A stretch of 64,000 bases of DNA. Source: Cryptomeria japonica (Eukaryota > Streptophyta > Pinopsida > Cupressales > Cupressaceae). The stretch's first letter is position 1, and every line of letters starts with the position of its first letter. Of this stretch, positions 36,486 through 48,263 are shown in pieces. The stretch covers positions 549,102,488 through 549,166,487 of the forward strand of contig NC_081412.1 in NCBI RefSeq assembly GCF_030272615.1. Reading direction: 5' to 3'. Position numbers and translations under genes: made by a program. The notes under the pieces are model-generated. The model worked only from the letters and a program-made list of their open reading frames with translations, was not told the DNA's origin and made no database searches.

Positions 36486-36700
36486 GAGGATAAATAAGAT
36501 TTTAAATAAATAATTTATTTAAAATAGTTGTGCAACTTGCTTTTGTAGGAAAATACAAGTGGGTGGAGGATAAAGGTGATTTAAATAAATTATTTATTTA
36601 AAATAATTGTGCAACTTGCATTTGTAGGAAAATACAAGTGGGTAGAGGATAAAGGTGATTTAAATAAATGTTAATTTATTTAAATGTGAGAGGTGGGATT
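36486..36700. repeat. Tandem ~80-bp units in the solo LTR
   Basis: Units starting 'gaggataaa' at 36486, 36566 and 36645 (the last partial), each with 'gtgcaacttgc' and 'gtaggaaaatacaagtgggt'. Confidence 0.82.
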
Positions 36701-39700
36701 TTGGGGGATTTAAATAAATATTAATTTATTTAAATGTGAGAGAAAATTTAATTAAATAAATATGATTTATTTATTTAATTAATGGTCTGAATTTGGTTAA
36801 GTGAATTAAATCAAATAAATCAAATAATTTATTTAATTAATAGGAGAAGAGGGTTAAGATGAATTAATTAAATATATTAATTTAATTAATTATTAATTGA
36901 TGGTTAAATAATCAAATAAATATTAAATATTCATTTAATTAAGTGGACAGATTTATGTGACTACAATATCAATATGCCAAAATATGGCAAGATGCCAAAA
37001 TAGATTACTGCCAGCCAATGCAGATTACTATCAAGATACCAATGTTTCTCCCCCTTTTTGTCTCAAGGACAAAGGGACAAAGCAGAAGAGTGTTGCTTGT
37101 GGAGAGCTATGCTCGCCCTTAATATGTGCAGGATCTGAGAAGAGAAGATTGAAAGAGAACTCCCAACCTATCTCAGAGCCTTTCAAATGTGTCTTTAGAT
37201 AGAGCTTTTGTAAATATATCAGCAACTTAGGTTTGTGAAGGTACAAATACTAATTGAAACTCATTAGCCAACACCTGGTCTTGTAGAAAATGGAGTTTGA
37301 TGGCAACATGTTTAGTGTGAGAGTGCATAACCAGATTTTTAGAAAGATTTTTGTATTGTCACAATAAATTGAAATAGGTTTAGCTACATAAATGCCCATA
37401 TCAGTAATTTGATGAGACATCCATATCATTTGTGTATAGCATGCACTGGCTGCAATGTATTCAGACTCTATGGTGGACAGAGTGACACAATCTTGCTTTT
37501 TACTGTGCCAGGCAACAAGACAATCACCAAGGAAAAAGGCAGCTCCACTAGTGCTTTTACTATCATTTAGACAACTTTCCCAATCGGAATCAGTGAAGGC
37601 AACAAGAGTGAAATCATTATTGCGAGGATACCAAAGACCATAATCTAGTGTGCCTTGAATATATCTAAAGATCTGTTTTACAGCATTCAAATGAGATTGT
37701 TTAGGTGCAGATTGAAAGCATGAGACTAGACATACTGCAAACATTAAATCTGGTCAAGATACAGTTAAATATAATAGACTTTCAATCATTGACCTATACT
37801 CTGATTGGTTTACCTCAGGTGAGTCATTAGATTTGGTTAGCTTACAACCTATCTTCATTGGAGTGCTGATTGGTTTACAGTCTGTCATATTAAATCTTCT
37901 AATCATCTATTTTGCATATTTGGTTTGTGACAAGAAGATACCTTGCTGAAGTTGTATCACTTGAAGACCAAGAAAGAATGTTAGTTCCCCCAACATAGAC
38001 ATTTCAAACTCAGATTCCATGATTTTAGAGAACTTTTTGGATAAGGAATCATTATTACAGCCAAAAATAATATCTTCTACATATATCTCAACCACTAAGA
38101 TATCATTACCTTTGACTTTAACATATAAGTTTCTATCTACAACACCTTCAGTGGATCCATTTGATGTAAGATGATTATCTAGTCTAGAGTACCAAGCTCT
38201 TGGAGCCTGTTTAAGGCCATAGAGTGCTTTCTTTAACCTATATACATAATCAGGTTTATCTACGACTTCAAAACCTTCCGGCTATTCCATATAAATTTCT
38301 TCATCAAGATAACCATTCAGAAAGGAAGTTTTGACATCCATTTGGTAAACTTTAAAGTTTTTATAGAAAGAGTATGCAAGAAAGATTCGGATTGATTCTA
38401 ATCTAGCTACAGGTGCGAATGTTTCACCAAAGTATATTCCTTCCTATTGAGCATAACCCTTACAAACAAAATGAGCTTTGTTTCTAACAACCCTTCTAGA
38501 TTCATTAAACTTATTTCTAAAAACCCATTTGCCTCCTATCACATTTTTATCATCTGCCCTAGGCGCTAACTCCCAAGTTTGATTTTTCTCTATTTGACTG
38601 ATTTCATCTTTCATTGCATTCAACCAACATTCATTAGATAAAGCATCAAAAAAAATTTTGGGTTCGAAATCAGTTACCAAACAATAATGCTCAGCCATTT
38701 GAGCCTATTCAGTTGTTTTTGCCCTTCTTATACTTAAAATTGCTGCATCTATATTGCCAGTAACCTAACTTTGAGGATGTCTTTTTGTTATGATTTTTGA
38801 AGGTGTGTAATGGGGAATACCTGTCTCTGCATTTGAACTCTCTGTATTTTCTTCATCAGAACTTGCTGAACATATTTCATTTTTCTTTTCTATTTCTGCA
38901 GGTTTAGGAACTTGATCAAGCTTTCTTAAAGTGTTTTCCTCTTCCTCAACATCCTGCAAATCATTACTTAACAAAAATTGTTCATCGAATCTCACATTTA
39001 TTGTTTCAACAATTTTGTTCAATCTATTATTGAAATATCTATAGGCTTTGCTATGAGTAGAGTATCCAAGAAAGATACCCTCATCAGTTTTGGTATCAAA
39101 GTTTCCTAGATTTTCTTCATCTCTTTTTATATAACATTTGGCACCAAAAATCTTGAAATATTTAATAGAAGCATCTTTTCCATACCAGAGTTCATAAGGA
39201 GTAAAGGTAGATTTTACCCTGATTTGCACATGATTCAAAATGTAAACAACTATGTGTATAGCTTCTTTCCAATACCTTTCTGGCAGATTTGACTCATTGA
39301 GCATTGTGCGAGCCATTTCTTTGACTGTTCTATTTTTTCTCTCAACCACTCCATTCTATTGAGGTTTATGAGAAACAACATATTGTCTTCTAATGCCATG
39401 TTTTTCATAGTAATCAATGAATTCCTATGAATTAAACTCACCACCCTTATCCGATCTTAAGCATTTTAATTTTAGATCAGATTCTCGTTCAACCATTTTT
39501 ATGAAAATCTTAAATCTATCAATTGCTTCAGATTTGTGTTTGAGAAAAGTGACCCATACCATTCTGGTATAGTCATCAACAAAAAGCATAAAATATTTTT
39601 CACCATTTATTGATTGTGTCCTTGTAGGACCACATCAGTCTGTGTGTACAAGTTGTAATGGTCTTGTAGAAGAATGTTCTTTAGATTTGAAAAACACTTT

Positions 39701-41990
39701 TGTTTTCTTACCTTTTAAACACTCTTTACAAACTGAGTTGAATGGTTTGCTCAAAACAGGCAAACCTTTAGCATTCTGATTTTTACTGATCCTAACCAGA
39801 TTGTCAAAGTTTATATGTCCTAGGTGTTTATGCCATAACCAATTTTCTTCTATTTGACCCATAAGACAAATGCCTTCATTATTCCCATAATCAGTTGAAT
39901 CAAGCAAATTGTAAACATTGTGAATTGTTCTCTGACTAGCAACAACAGTTTTAACAGATTTATTTTTTAAAGTACAGTCTTGAGAGCTAAAAGATACACT
40001 ATAACCACTATCACAAATTTGACTGAAACTCAATAGATTGTGCTTTAATCCCTCAACAAAATACACATCCTGAATAGGAGTATCATCATTTAGCAGTAAT
40101 GTACCTTTACCTCGTACATAAGCTCCTGAATTATCCCCAAATCGTACAAAGCCACCATTAAAATCTTCAAGATGCAGAAATTTATTTCTATCCCCTGTCA
40201 TATGGTGTGAAAAGCCACTGTCCAACACCCATAATGATTTTTTATTTGAGAGAAATACATTTTGCACTATCATTGACTGCTCAATACTAGATACAAGCTT
40301 AGGTTTCCATACTTTATTTGCACTTGCCTTTGATTTGCATTGTGTAGTAGTATGTCCAAAGATGTTACACTTATTGCACTTCACTATGTTTGGAAAGCCA
40401 TAGGCTTCATTGTGTCCAAACATAGGAGTTCTTTATTGTAGAAATTTGCAAGTGTTAACCTTATGACCAAACCTATTGCAATAGAAACAATATCCATGAA
40501 AGAAACCAAACCTAAAAGGTGTTGTCCTATTGTAAGTTTGAAATGATTTTCTAGTTGCAGGCTTGGTGTTCATCTTTGATGATTTAGCTTTATCAAAACC
40601 TATACCAGCCAAATCTTTATGTAACTTTTTCTTGCTCAAGATATCATTTATATGCATTGTACTTTCATACTGTTCAATCTATTTTTGAAGTTTTGTGGAC
40701 TGTTGTTCTGATGTTTCAATTTTCTTTTCTCTTTCTTCAAGAAGAGACTTCAAGTTTGAGATCACTAAGTTTGCATCATTCAGCTCGACTTGTAGAATCT
40801 GATTTGAACTTTCATGTGAAGCTACAAGCTTCTTTAACCTCTTAATTTATTTTAGAGCATAGAGAAACTCTCCTTCAAGATCAATTTCTCCTTGATCTAA
40901 ATCAACAAGTTTATTTTTTGTTTTGCTAGTTAAATCTTCTAACTCTGCCATAAATAGAGTTTCATCACCTTCACAAAGTGAATCGTCCGATTCATCTCCA
41001 GAGTCTTCTTTAGTAAAGAGACTCTTCTTTTTCTTGAAGGTATTGAATTTCTTTTTAGGATTCCACATTTTATTTTTGTAAATTTTTTTTGGTTTTTCTT
41101 CTTCACTGTTTTGATCACTTAGAGGACATTGAGCAACAAAGTGTCTAGCTTTGCCACAATTAAAACACTTAAAAGGTAATTTACCCTTATATTTATTTTT
41201 CAGTTTTCTAACAAGAAGAGCTTCTATAGCATCTAAAAGTTCAGACTCACTGTTAGGTTCTTCTTGCTTCTCTACTTTAAAAGTTGTTTCTTTTGAAGAA
41301 GGAGGATTATTACCTATCCTCATCTCATAGGTAGTAAGAATGCTTTTTAGGTTATCAAGTGTCATGGTAGAAAAGCTTTTCTTTTCTTCTAAGGTTGAAA
41401 CCTTAGTTTCAAACTTGGGTAACAAGGTTCTAATCACCTTATTAACAACTTCATTTTCTTCAACATCTTCACCAAGACCCTTTCTAGAATTTACTATTTC
41501 ATCAACTCTAAGAAAATAGCTTGCTATTGTTTCATCTTCTTTCATTCTTAAGGATTCGAACTGAGTTTTGAGTGTAAGAATTTTAGACTCCTTAACCTTA
41601 GCATCCCCTTGATAAATAGTTTCAAGTTTTTTCCAAATATCATAAGCAGAAGAGCAATGCATGACTTTAACAAAGACATCTTTAGTGAGACCACATAAGA
41701 GAGCATGCTTAGCTCTACCATTTAACTCATATTTAGCTTTATCATTAGGGTCAATAGGAATAGTGGGAGGAACTATATATTTTGTGGTCACAATGTTCCA
41801 CACATTAAGATCAACTGAAATGAGATAAGTTTCCATCCTAATCTTCTAGAACACATAATCTGTTCCATAAAAAATAGGAGTTCTTGAAAGTGAAGCACCT
41901 TCTTGAGTTTAAGTCATAATACCTTCCAAAAGACCAGGTACAATCCCTAGGATAGACCTATATGGAGGGACCCTATGATCTGATACCACT

Positions 41991-43668
41991 TGTTTGAAGT
42001 GGGTAGACTCTGAGAGGGGGGGTGAACCAGAGTCTATAAAATTTTGACTCACTATATGATAAGTTATACTTTATGACCAAAACATAAAAGTTTCTTCAGA
42101 GATACGAATTATACACAAAACCTTTATGTAAGCATTCATTTTAGATCATTCAATATTAACTGATTGAGTAATCCTTTTGTGCTAAACTTCTTGACTTAAT
42201 ATGCAATAATGATCTAACTGAAAATAGATAAAGCTCCTAACTTGATTTTAAGAACACAATAAAATGTGCAACAAATAAACACATAATAAACAGGATAACT
42301 AAAAGTATCAGAGCTGATCAACTAATGGAACATATAAAACACATTTGACACATGACACAAAGATTTCATGAGTGGAAAACCCTCTTGGGGTAGAAAAACT
42401 ACTCGCCAAATGATTCCTTTTATTATTTTAAAGAGCACCAACTATGTACACTGATTTTAGAAGTATCTACTTCAAGGAGCATCAACCCCTAAGTCTTATA
42501 CAATATCAAGAACAACTCAAATTCCAATCACTGGTAACCTTATAGGTGCAATGTATCTTGCAACTACAAACTTATCAATGAGTTGACTGAGTTAGATATA
42601 TCAACATAATCAAAATATTTCATTTACAGAGGGTAATCATCATAAACCTACAACAATCAAAGATTACAATCTGTACTCTGTATCAGAACCAGAGCAGAAT
42701 CAAGATCAAACAGACTTTTCTATAGAAACCCCTCTTTTTAAAATGTTTTGTTTTCTTTTTCCTCCACAAAAAAACTCACAATAATGAGCATCTTTATATG
42801 TAAATAGATTCAGCATATTGTACAAAAGAAAACCTCGAAGAAGAGTATGAAAACCTGGGTTAGGGTTACAAACTAAATACAACTAAAAAACAGATCTCAC
42901 TGTTACACCAATTATTTTGTTGTTTCTTAAAACAAATTTAAATGCAATGTATATGTCTGAAAGAGGACATGCAAACAATAATGATTACTCTTAGCAAACA
43001 CTTCCATTCTGATTTCCAAAATGCGGAAAGAAATGGAATAACTGATCATAACAAAAATGTAAGCAAGTGTGGATAACAGATTCGAAAAACCACCAAAGAG
43101 TAACTGTAAACTTTCCTCATTTTGTTTTTTGCACTGCCTTGGTGAAATAAATGAAATATACAATGAAATATAGAAGATATTACCTGTCATTACTAACCAA
43201 GAATCACCTGAAGAGGACTATAGAAAATCCCAAAAAAACATTCACATTATCCCAAGAAATAGAGCCAAAAATACCACCAAAAGATAGCTTGAACTGAGCT
43301 ATTTAACATAGCAGAAAACCCACAAGTGCATCAAAGATAAGCTCTGCAATCACAGAATAGTTCACGACAGTGGCTAGGGTTTGAGGTATGGAAGAAACAT
43401 AGAAAAGATATTCTTTCTTTCTTTTCAAAGTTAACCAAGACTTTTAGCATCTATGAATAAAAATGAACTTCATTTCAAATCCATAACACATTGCCTCCCA
43501 TGTGGATCATAATTTCCAAGTGTTTTAAGTGCTTAGTCAAACAGCCTGTTCACTCACCCTTTACTACCACGCAACCACTTATTATGATGGATAAGAGTCT
43601 TATTGAACCATGATTAATTTTAGCCACGATGCACACTTTTTGGCATCAAGGTCAAAATGGGGTCAGCA
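41991..43668 (-). repeat. 5' LTR of the minus-strand Sirevirus-like element
   Basis: 1678 bp, aligned over its whole length with 33261-34943. The primer-binding site lies directly beside it at 41977-41988. Confidence 0.92.
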
Positions 43669-43673
43669 GTTAT

Positions 43674-46000
43674 AATGTGGCAAGGGATCAAGCATGGCAC
43701 CTAACATCCCTGAAAACCAAGAAAACATACACCCATTTAAAATGTGGCTGGAAGTGACCAATGATGACCATGAGTGTGCCACCCATTTAATGAGACTGGG
43801 CATCACACCAATCCTAATCACGAAGGTGATAATCAACAATGAAGTCATTTTTAGTCAAGAATTTTTCACTTTTATTTAGCTTACACCCCATGTTGGCAAG
43901 TAAATCTACCAACCTGTTACCCTCATGATGACAAGTTTTGATATTGTAAAATTCAAAGTTTGAAATAATTTGTACAACCTCTTTTAATATATAATCCATA
44001 TTCTATGAAGAGGCTTGAAAATTTGTTAAGGAGTAGATGAAATTTAATGAATCGCCCTCTATTTCGAGGTTTTTAATCTTTAGGAAAAATGTCATTTTGA
44101 TCCCAAGAAAAAGAGTTGTTGCTTCTGCAATTTTGTTAGTTACATGTCTATTTCTTTTGAATCCTTCTTTTAAGATTCCACCTTCATAATTCCTTATCAC
44201 ATACCCATCCCTAGAAGTGCCAAGGTTTCCCCTAGCCGCACCATCAATCCCAAGGAAAAGAGTTGTTGCTTCTACAATGTTGTTAGTTACATGTCTATTT
44301 CTTTTGAATCCTGCTTTTAAGATTCCACCTTCATAATTCCTTATCACATACCCATCCCTGGAAGTGCCAAGGTTTCCCCTAACCACACCATAAAAATTTA
44401 GCTTGAAAAAATTTGGTTGAGGAGATTTCCATTTAGAATTTCCTTTTGATTTATTTTTGGTTGATTATTACTCAAAAGGCTACCTTTGAAAGGCAATTTT
44501 AACTGGTTCCAATTTTTCATGATGAGGTTATCCTGTGATGAAAAGGATGATGTTAATTTTTTTTTTGGAGACATGAGCATTTACCTTCTCAAAAATAACT
44601 ACCTTTTTTCTTCTAATAACCTCATGAATTGGATTTGATTCTTGCCTAAAAATACACTTGTTTCGTTCCCACCACAAATTCCAAACAATAATAACAAGAG
44701 TAGTTTCCCAAATAGAATACAAAAATGACTGTTTGAAAAGATGAGGCTAGGAATCAAACACTTGAGAGAGTGTTGAATGAAGGGGGCCATACCACCCTGA
44801 CTTATGTAAAACCCAAGACCAACATGATCAAGAAAATTTACATTCAAGAAGAACATGATCAACAGATTCCAATTCATGTTTACATAATACACAAGCAAAA
44901 TGGGGGACAATGTTTAACTGGGACAATCAGTCACTTGTAAGAATTCTTCCCTGTAACGCTAACCAGAGGAAAGCACCTACTTTATGCAAACCCGATCCAG
45001 ACCAACAAAAGGAGAAGCACCTTCTTGGGGGTGTTGAGTCTTTGGAATATAATTGGTTGTATCCATTTATAACTAAGTAGGCTCTCGAAGGAGATTTGGT
45101 GAAGATGAGAATGTCTTTAGAATTTGAGAAGTGGAATTGTTTATTCAGTTCTTCTTTGAGACTTTGTTTTTGACAAGGGGGAGCATCTATGTCCCTCAAA
45201 TCTTTTCATTGAATGGCCCATAAGACTTGAACCAAAGAAGGGACAAAATAATCACAGACTCGTGGACCCTAAGATACCTTTACTATTGTCTTTATATCTT
45301 CCAAGCCATTTACAAGATCTAAGGGAGGATACCCATTCCATAATTCTTCCCAGAACTAAGTAGTCCTACCATCACGAACAACCCAAGATAGATTGGGAAG
45401 AAATAAGGCCTGACACTTAAGAAGGAAATTCCACATTTGAGATCCCATGGGTGGATCTTGGGTAGTGAAGATTCTTTTAGGTTCAAACGAGACCAAATAT
45501 TTGTGAAGGATAATATTAGCCCATAGGGAGGTGGGGTTTGAAAACAACTTCCAGACTAGTTTATCCCCCAAAGCCAAGTTTCTCATAAGAAGATTCGGAA
45601 TGCCAGCCCCACCACAAGATTTTTGAAAGCAAACTTTCTCCCAAGAAATAAGGTGAATTCATTTTTTGGATCTCTATTTCCACTCCAAAGAAAAAACTTC
45701 AAAATTGATTCCAGATTATCTCTAATCTTATTCGGCATAAAAAGGACTAACATGATATAATTCGGAATAGTGGCTAAACCTAAATTAATGAGAGTTACTC
45801 TATCAACTAAAGATAACCAATTATTTTTCCATGACGAGATTCTTTCTTTAATAGAAGAGATAATGGAGGACCAATAAGTGCTTTTATTAGCACCTACAAA
45901 TAGTGAGATTCCCAAAAAGGTACAAGCCAAAGAAGCTCTCTTAAATCCAAGGATTTGAGCAATCCTATTAGCAACCAGCGTAGAACAGTTGAAAAGGAAG
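43674..46000 (-). mobile_element. L1-like LINE, 5'-truncated, with a duplicated RNase H segment
   Basis: Minus-strand order: end of reverse transcriptase/connection (TFLGISLFVGANKSTYW near 45920; WLSLVDRVTLINLGLATIPN), linker (MGSQMWNFLLKCQALFLPNL), zinc-binding domain (GAFLWLALQGRILTSD near 44930; CVLC-like block near 44880), then RNase H (44400-43860). Frame changes and stops interrupt it. The palm and endonuclease are missing. Inside RNase H a 147-bp unit is tandemly duplicated in frame (44099-44392). Its 3' side at 43674 is cut by the Sirevirus-like insertion and probably continues at 33255. Confidence 0.8.
44099..44392 (-). repeat. In-frame 147-bp tandem duplication in LINE RNase H
   Basis: Two 49-codon copies (44392-44246 and 44245-44099), each reading G-x-x-RGNLGTSRDGYVIRNYEG to EATTLFLGI. 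The upstream copy has tyrosine (NFYGVV) and the downstream copy aspartate (GIDGAA) at the position of the first catalytic acid. Confidence 0.85.
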
Positions 46001-46725
46001 ATGCTTGATTTATTATCCTTTATTTTTCAAATAATAAGAATAATAATAATATACAAGAAATAATTTTTATTTTATAGTATTATATAAAGAAGTAATTTTA
46101 GAATTATTTATTTATATATATATTAGTATATTAAATTATTGATTATTAAAGTAAATGCATTTATTTTAGAATTTAAAATCAAAAATTTGATTTAAAATCA
46201 AAAGTTTGATTAAAATATTGAAACTTTGTCTTGGTTAATAAGTTGCTTTAAGAAAAATATTTTAAGATCCTAATCTAAAGAGTGTTTTAAATTTCTTGCT
46301 AGCACTTCAGACATAAACAAAAATCTTGTCAGGATTTGTATTAAGTTGGGAACATTTGACAAGATTTCTAATTACTATTCTAATTAATATATATTACAGT
46401 ATATTATTCTATAATAAAATAAAATAATATAAATGGAGATTTATGGGAATTCCCTCTGCCTATTTAATTCTAAAATGAATGGAAATATGATCTTAGGTTA
46501 AAGACATAAACTAAGATCCCAAATCGATATCATTCATTGGGGGAAATAGCTAACAAGATCCATCTTGAGTCCTATAGGAGAGCTAGATGAAGTGAATGAT
46601 TATTTCGTCTCTTTGGTTTGATTTGATTTGATTTCATGTGGATATGCAAGAAATAGGTAAAATTAGTAAAAATTGACAAGAATCAACATAAACATATAGA
46701 AATAGAACAATAAATCAAAATCTAA
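46001..46725. other. AT-rich stretch, no gene seen
   Basis: Sequence left of the plus-strand Sirevirus-like element. No coding frame or repeat end recognised. Confidence 0.5.
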
Positions 46726-46730
46726 GCTTA

Positions 46731-48263
46731 TGTTAGCATTTGGCATTATAACAGACAATGGAAGATTGTTGACATTTCAATAAGGATATTGAGAAGGTTG
46801 TTGATGATTATGGATATAACTGATTAAGGATGTTTACTGTCTTAATATTATTATTTTGTCATTGATGTCAAGAAATTGATTTTCTAATTTAGTGTGATGT
46901 TGCCATATCTTGAGGAGTATGATTTGAAGAATATAAAGATGTCGATAAATGATATAGGAAAAATTATGATGAATAAGAGGATGAATAAGGTATTCAATGG
47001 GCAACTATTACCAAGTCAAATGATGATGAGATCATGATGTTTAGATTCTTTTAACATCATACATATGTTATAAACTGTAAGGTTAATACTATACTATGTT
47101 ACGAAGCAAAGAACCTAGTCGGTAAAACCCTAAGGAACCTAGTCGGTAAACTCTAAGGTTATCGCTATCGGTTAATGAAGGCAAAATGTCTACTGAGTGA
47201 ACTTTAGTATTTACCGAGTTGTAACCAAGCTGTAATAGAATGTGTTAAATGGTTACATGCATTATTTAATGAGGGAAGTTGATGAGTTGGAACTGATTAA
47301 ATGATTGGTATGCCATAAATATAGTTTGTCAAAAATCTATGGCTATGGAAGATCGGCAGGAAGATCTACAGTTCAGATTGAACTGCAATACCCTAGCACA
47401 AGTTCCAAGAAATATATGCAAGTTCCAAGGCGAGGTAAAATGTTTTCATATCGAAAGATGCATTGAACCTAGTCAAGCATGAAGATCTGATGGCTATGAT
47501 TGATCATGGGAAATGTGATCAAGGAGATTAAGCGGTTATCTAATTGTTTATAAATAGGGAACTGTTGATAAACAATGTATGCGGGTAAGTGTATGCACAA
47601 GGATGCTACATAGTGATTACCAAGCACAGAAGCTTGAAGACCTGTTTGAATAACAAGGTATAGAAGCCCAGCAGATGGACAAGATTAGTACTATGTCTAG
47701 ATTGTATTGAACAAATAAGAATCTACTTTAGCATTTTAGATGTGAAGTTGTAGATAGATTTTTATTACTATTATTTTATGAAAGTGATAGAAAATCTCTT
47801 AACCAAGTGGACTGAACAATCTTATTTGTAAAACCCTCTAGCAAGGTGACATTCTCATTGAGTGTTTGAAATCCTCTAACAAGGTCACTTCTAACAAGGT
47901 GAAGATCCTAACAGATCTGAGGGAAATCCCTTAACCGGGTCACATCTAGCAATGTGTTTGTAATCTTTAATGGGAGTTGCTATTAACCTAGCATACTCTA
48001 GAAGAGTATATTTCTTAGTGGGTCCAAAATCCCATAGTGGTTTTCCCCTATTTGGGTTTCCACGTTAAATCTGGTGTTATGAGGTTTATGATGTTTATAT
48101 GCTTTTGAGTTTGTATGTTTAGTAGTTTTGGTTATATTATTGAAGTATATGTTACCGAGGTTGAATCTGATGTTTTTATGGAAGATTAAGTTTGTATGAT
48201 TCACCCCCCCTCTCATCTTGTTGGGTATTGGATCTATACTTATATTAAGTATCAAAACTATCA
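46731..48263 (+). repeat. 5' LTR of the plus-strand Sirevirus-like element
   Basis: 1533 bp, TGTTAGCATT to ACTATCA. It carries the 'gggtttccacgttaaatctg' and 'attcaccccccctctcatct' blocks near its end. Confidence 0.94.

Larger units (their letters stand above)
35287..36965 (-). repeat. Solo LTR, probably Gypsy type, nested in the Sirevirus-like element
   Basis: 1679 bp flanked by ATATC (35282-35286, 36966-36970). On the minus strand it starts TGTAGTCACATAAATCTGTC and ends GCATCA. It has a promoter-like TATA box on the minus strand (ctataaatataa, 35681-35692) about two-thirds of the way along. The length, AT-rich 5' third and 'ggagaggagaggaacaaggg' block are in the style of Gypsy LTRs of plants, but the family is inferred. 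No internal region is present. Confidence 0.75.
33261..43668 (-). mobile_element. Full-length Sirevirus-like (Maximus/SIRE type) Copia element
   Basis: Bounded by target duplication GTTAT (33256-33260, 43669-43673). 5' LTR 41991-43668; primer-binding site tggtatcagatc 41977-41988; 3' LTR 33261-34943. Parts in order on the minus strand: gag about 41840-40430 with several CCHC knuckles (CFNCGKARHFVAQC near 41150); protease LDSGFSHHM near 40220; integrase about 39850-38900; reverse transcriptase about 38700-37900; RNase H about 37650-37250. A long non-coding 3' region follows with more than one purine tract (37047-37060 and 34944-34956), a trait described for Sireviruses. A solo LTR (35287-36965) is nested in that region. 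The LTRs differ at about 5-6% in the first 350 bases by eye. It is broken by several changes. Confidence 0.92.

Noticed and set aside
36957-37202. Cysteine-containing plus-strand frame
   Set aside because: Lies antisense to the non-coding 3' region of the Sirevirus-like element and carries its purine tract; no family match.
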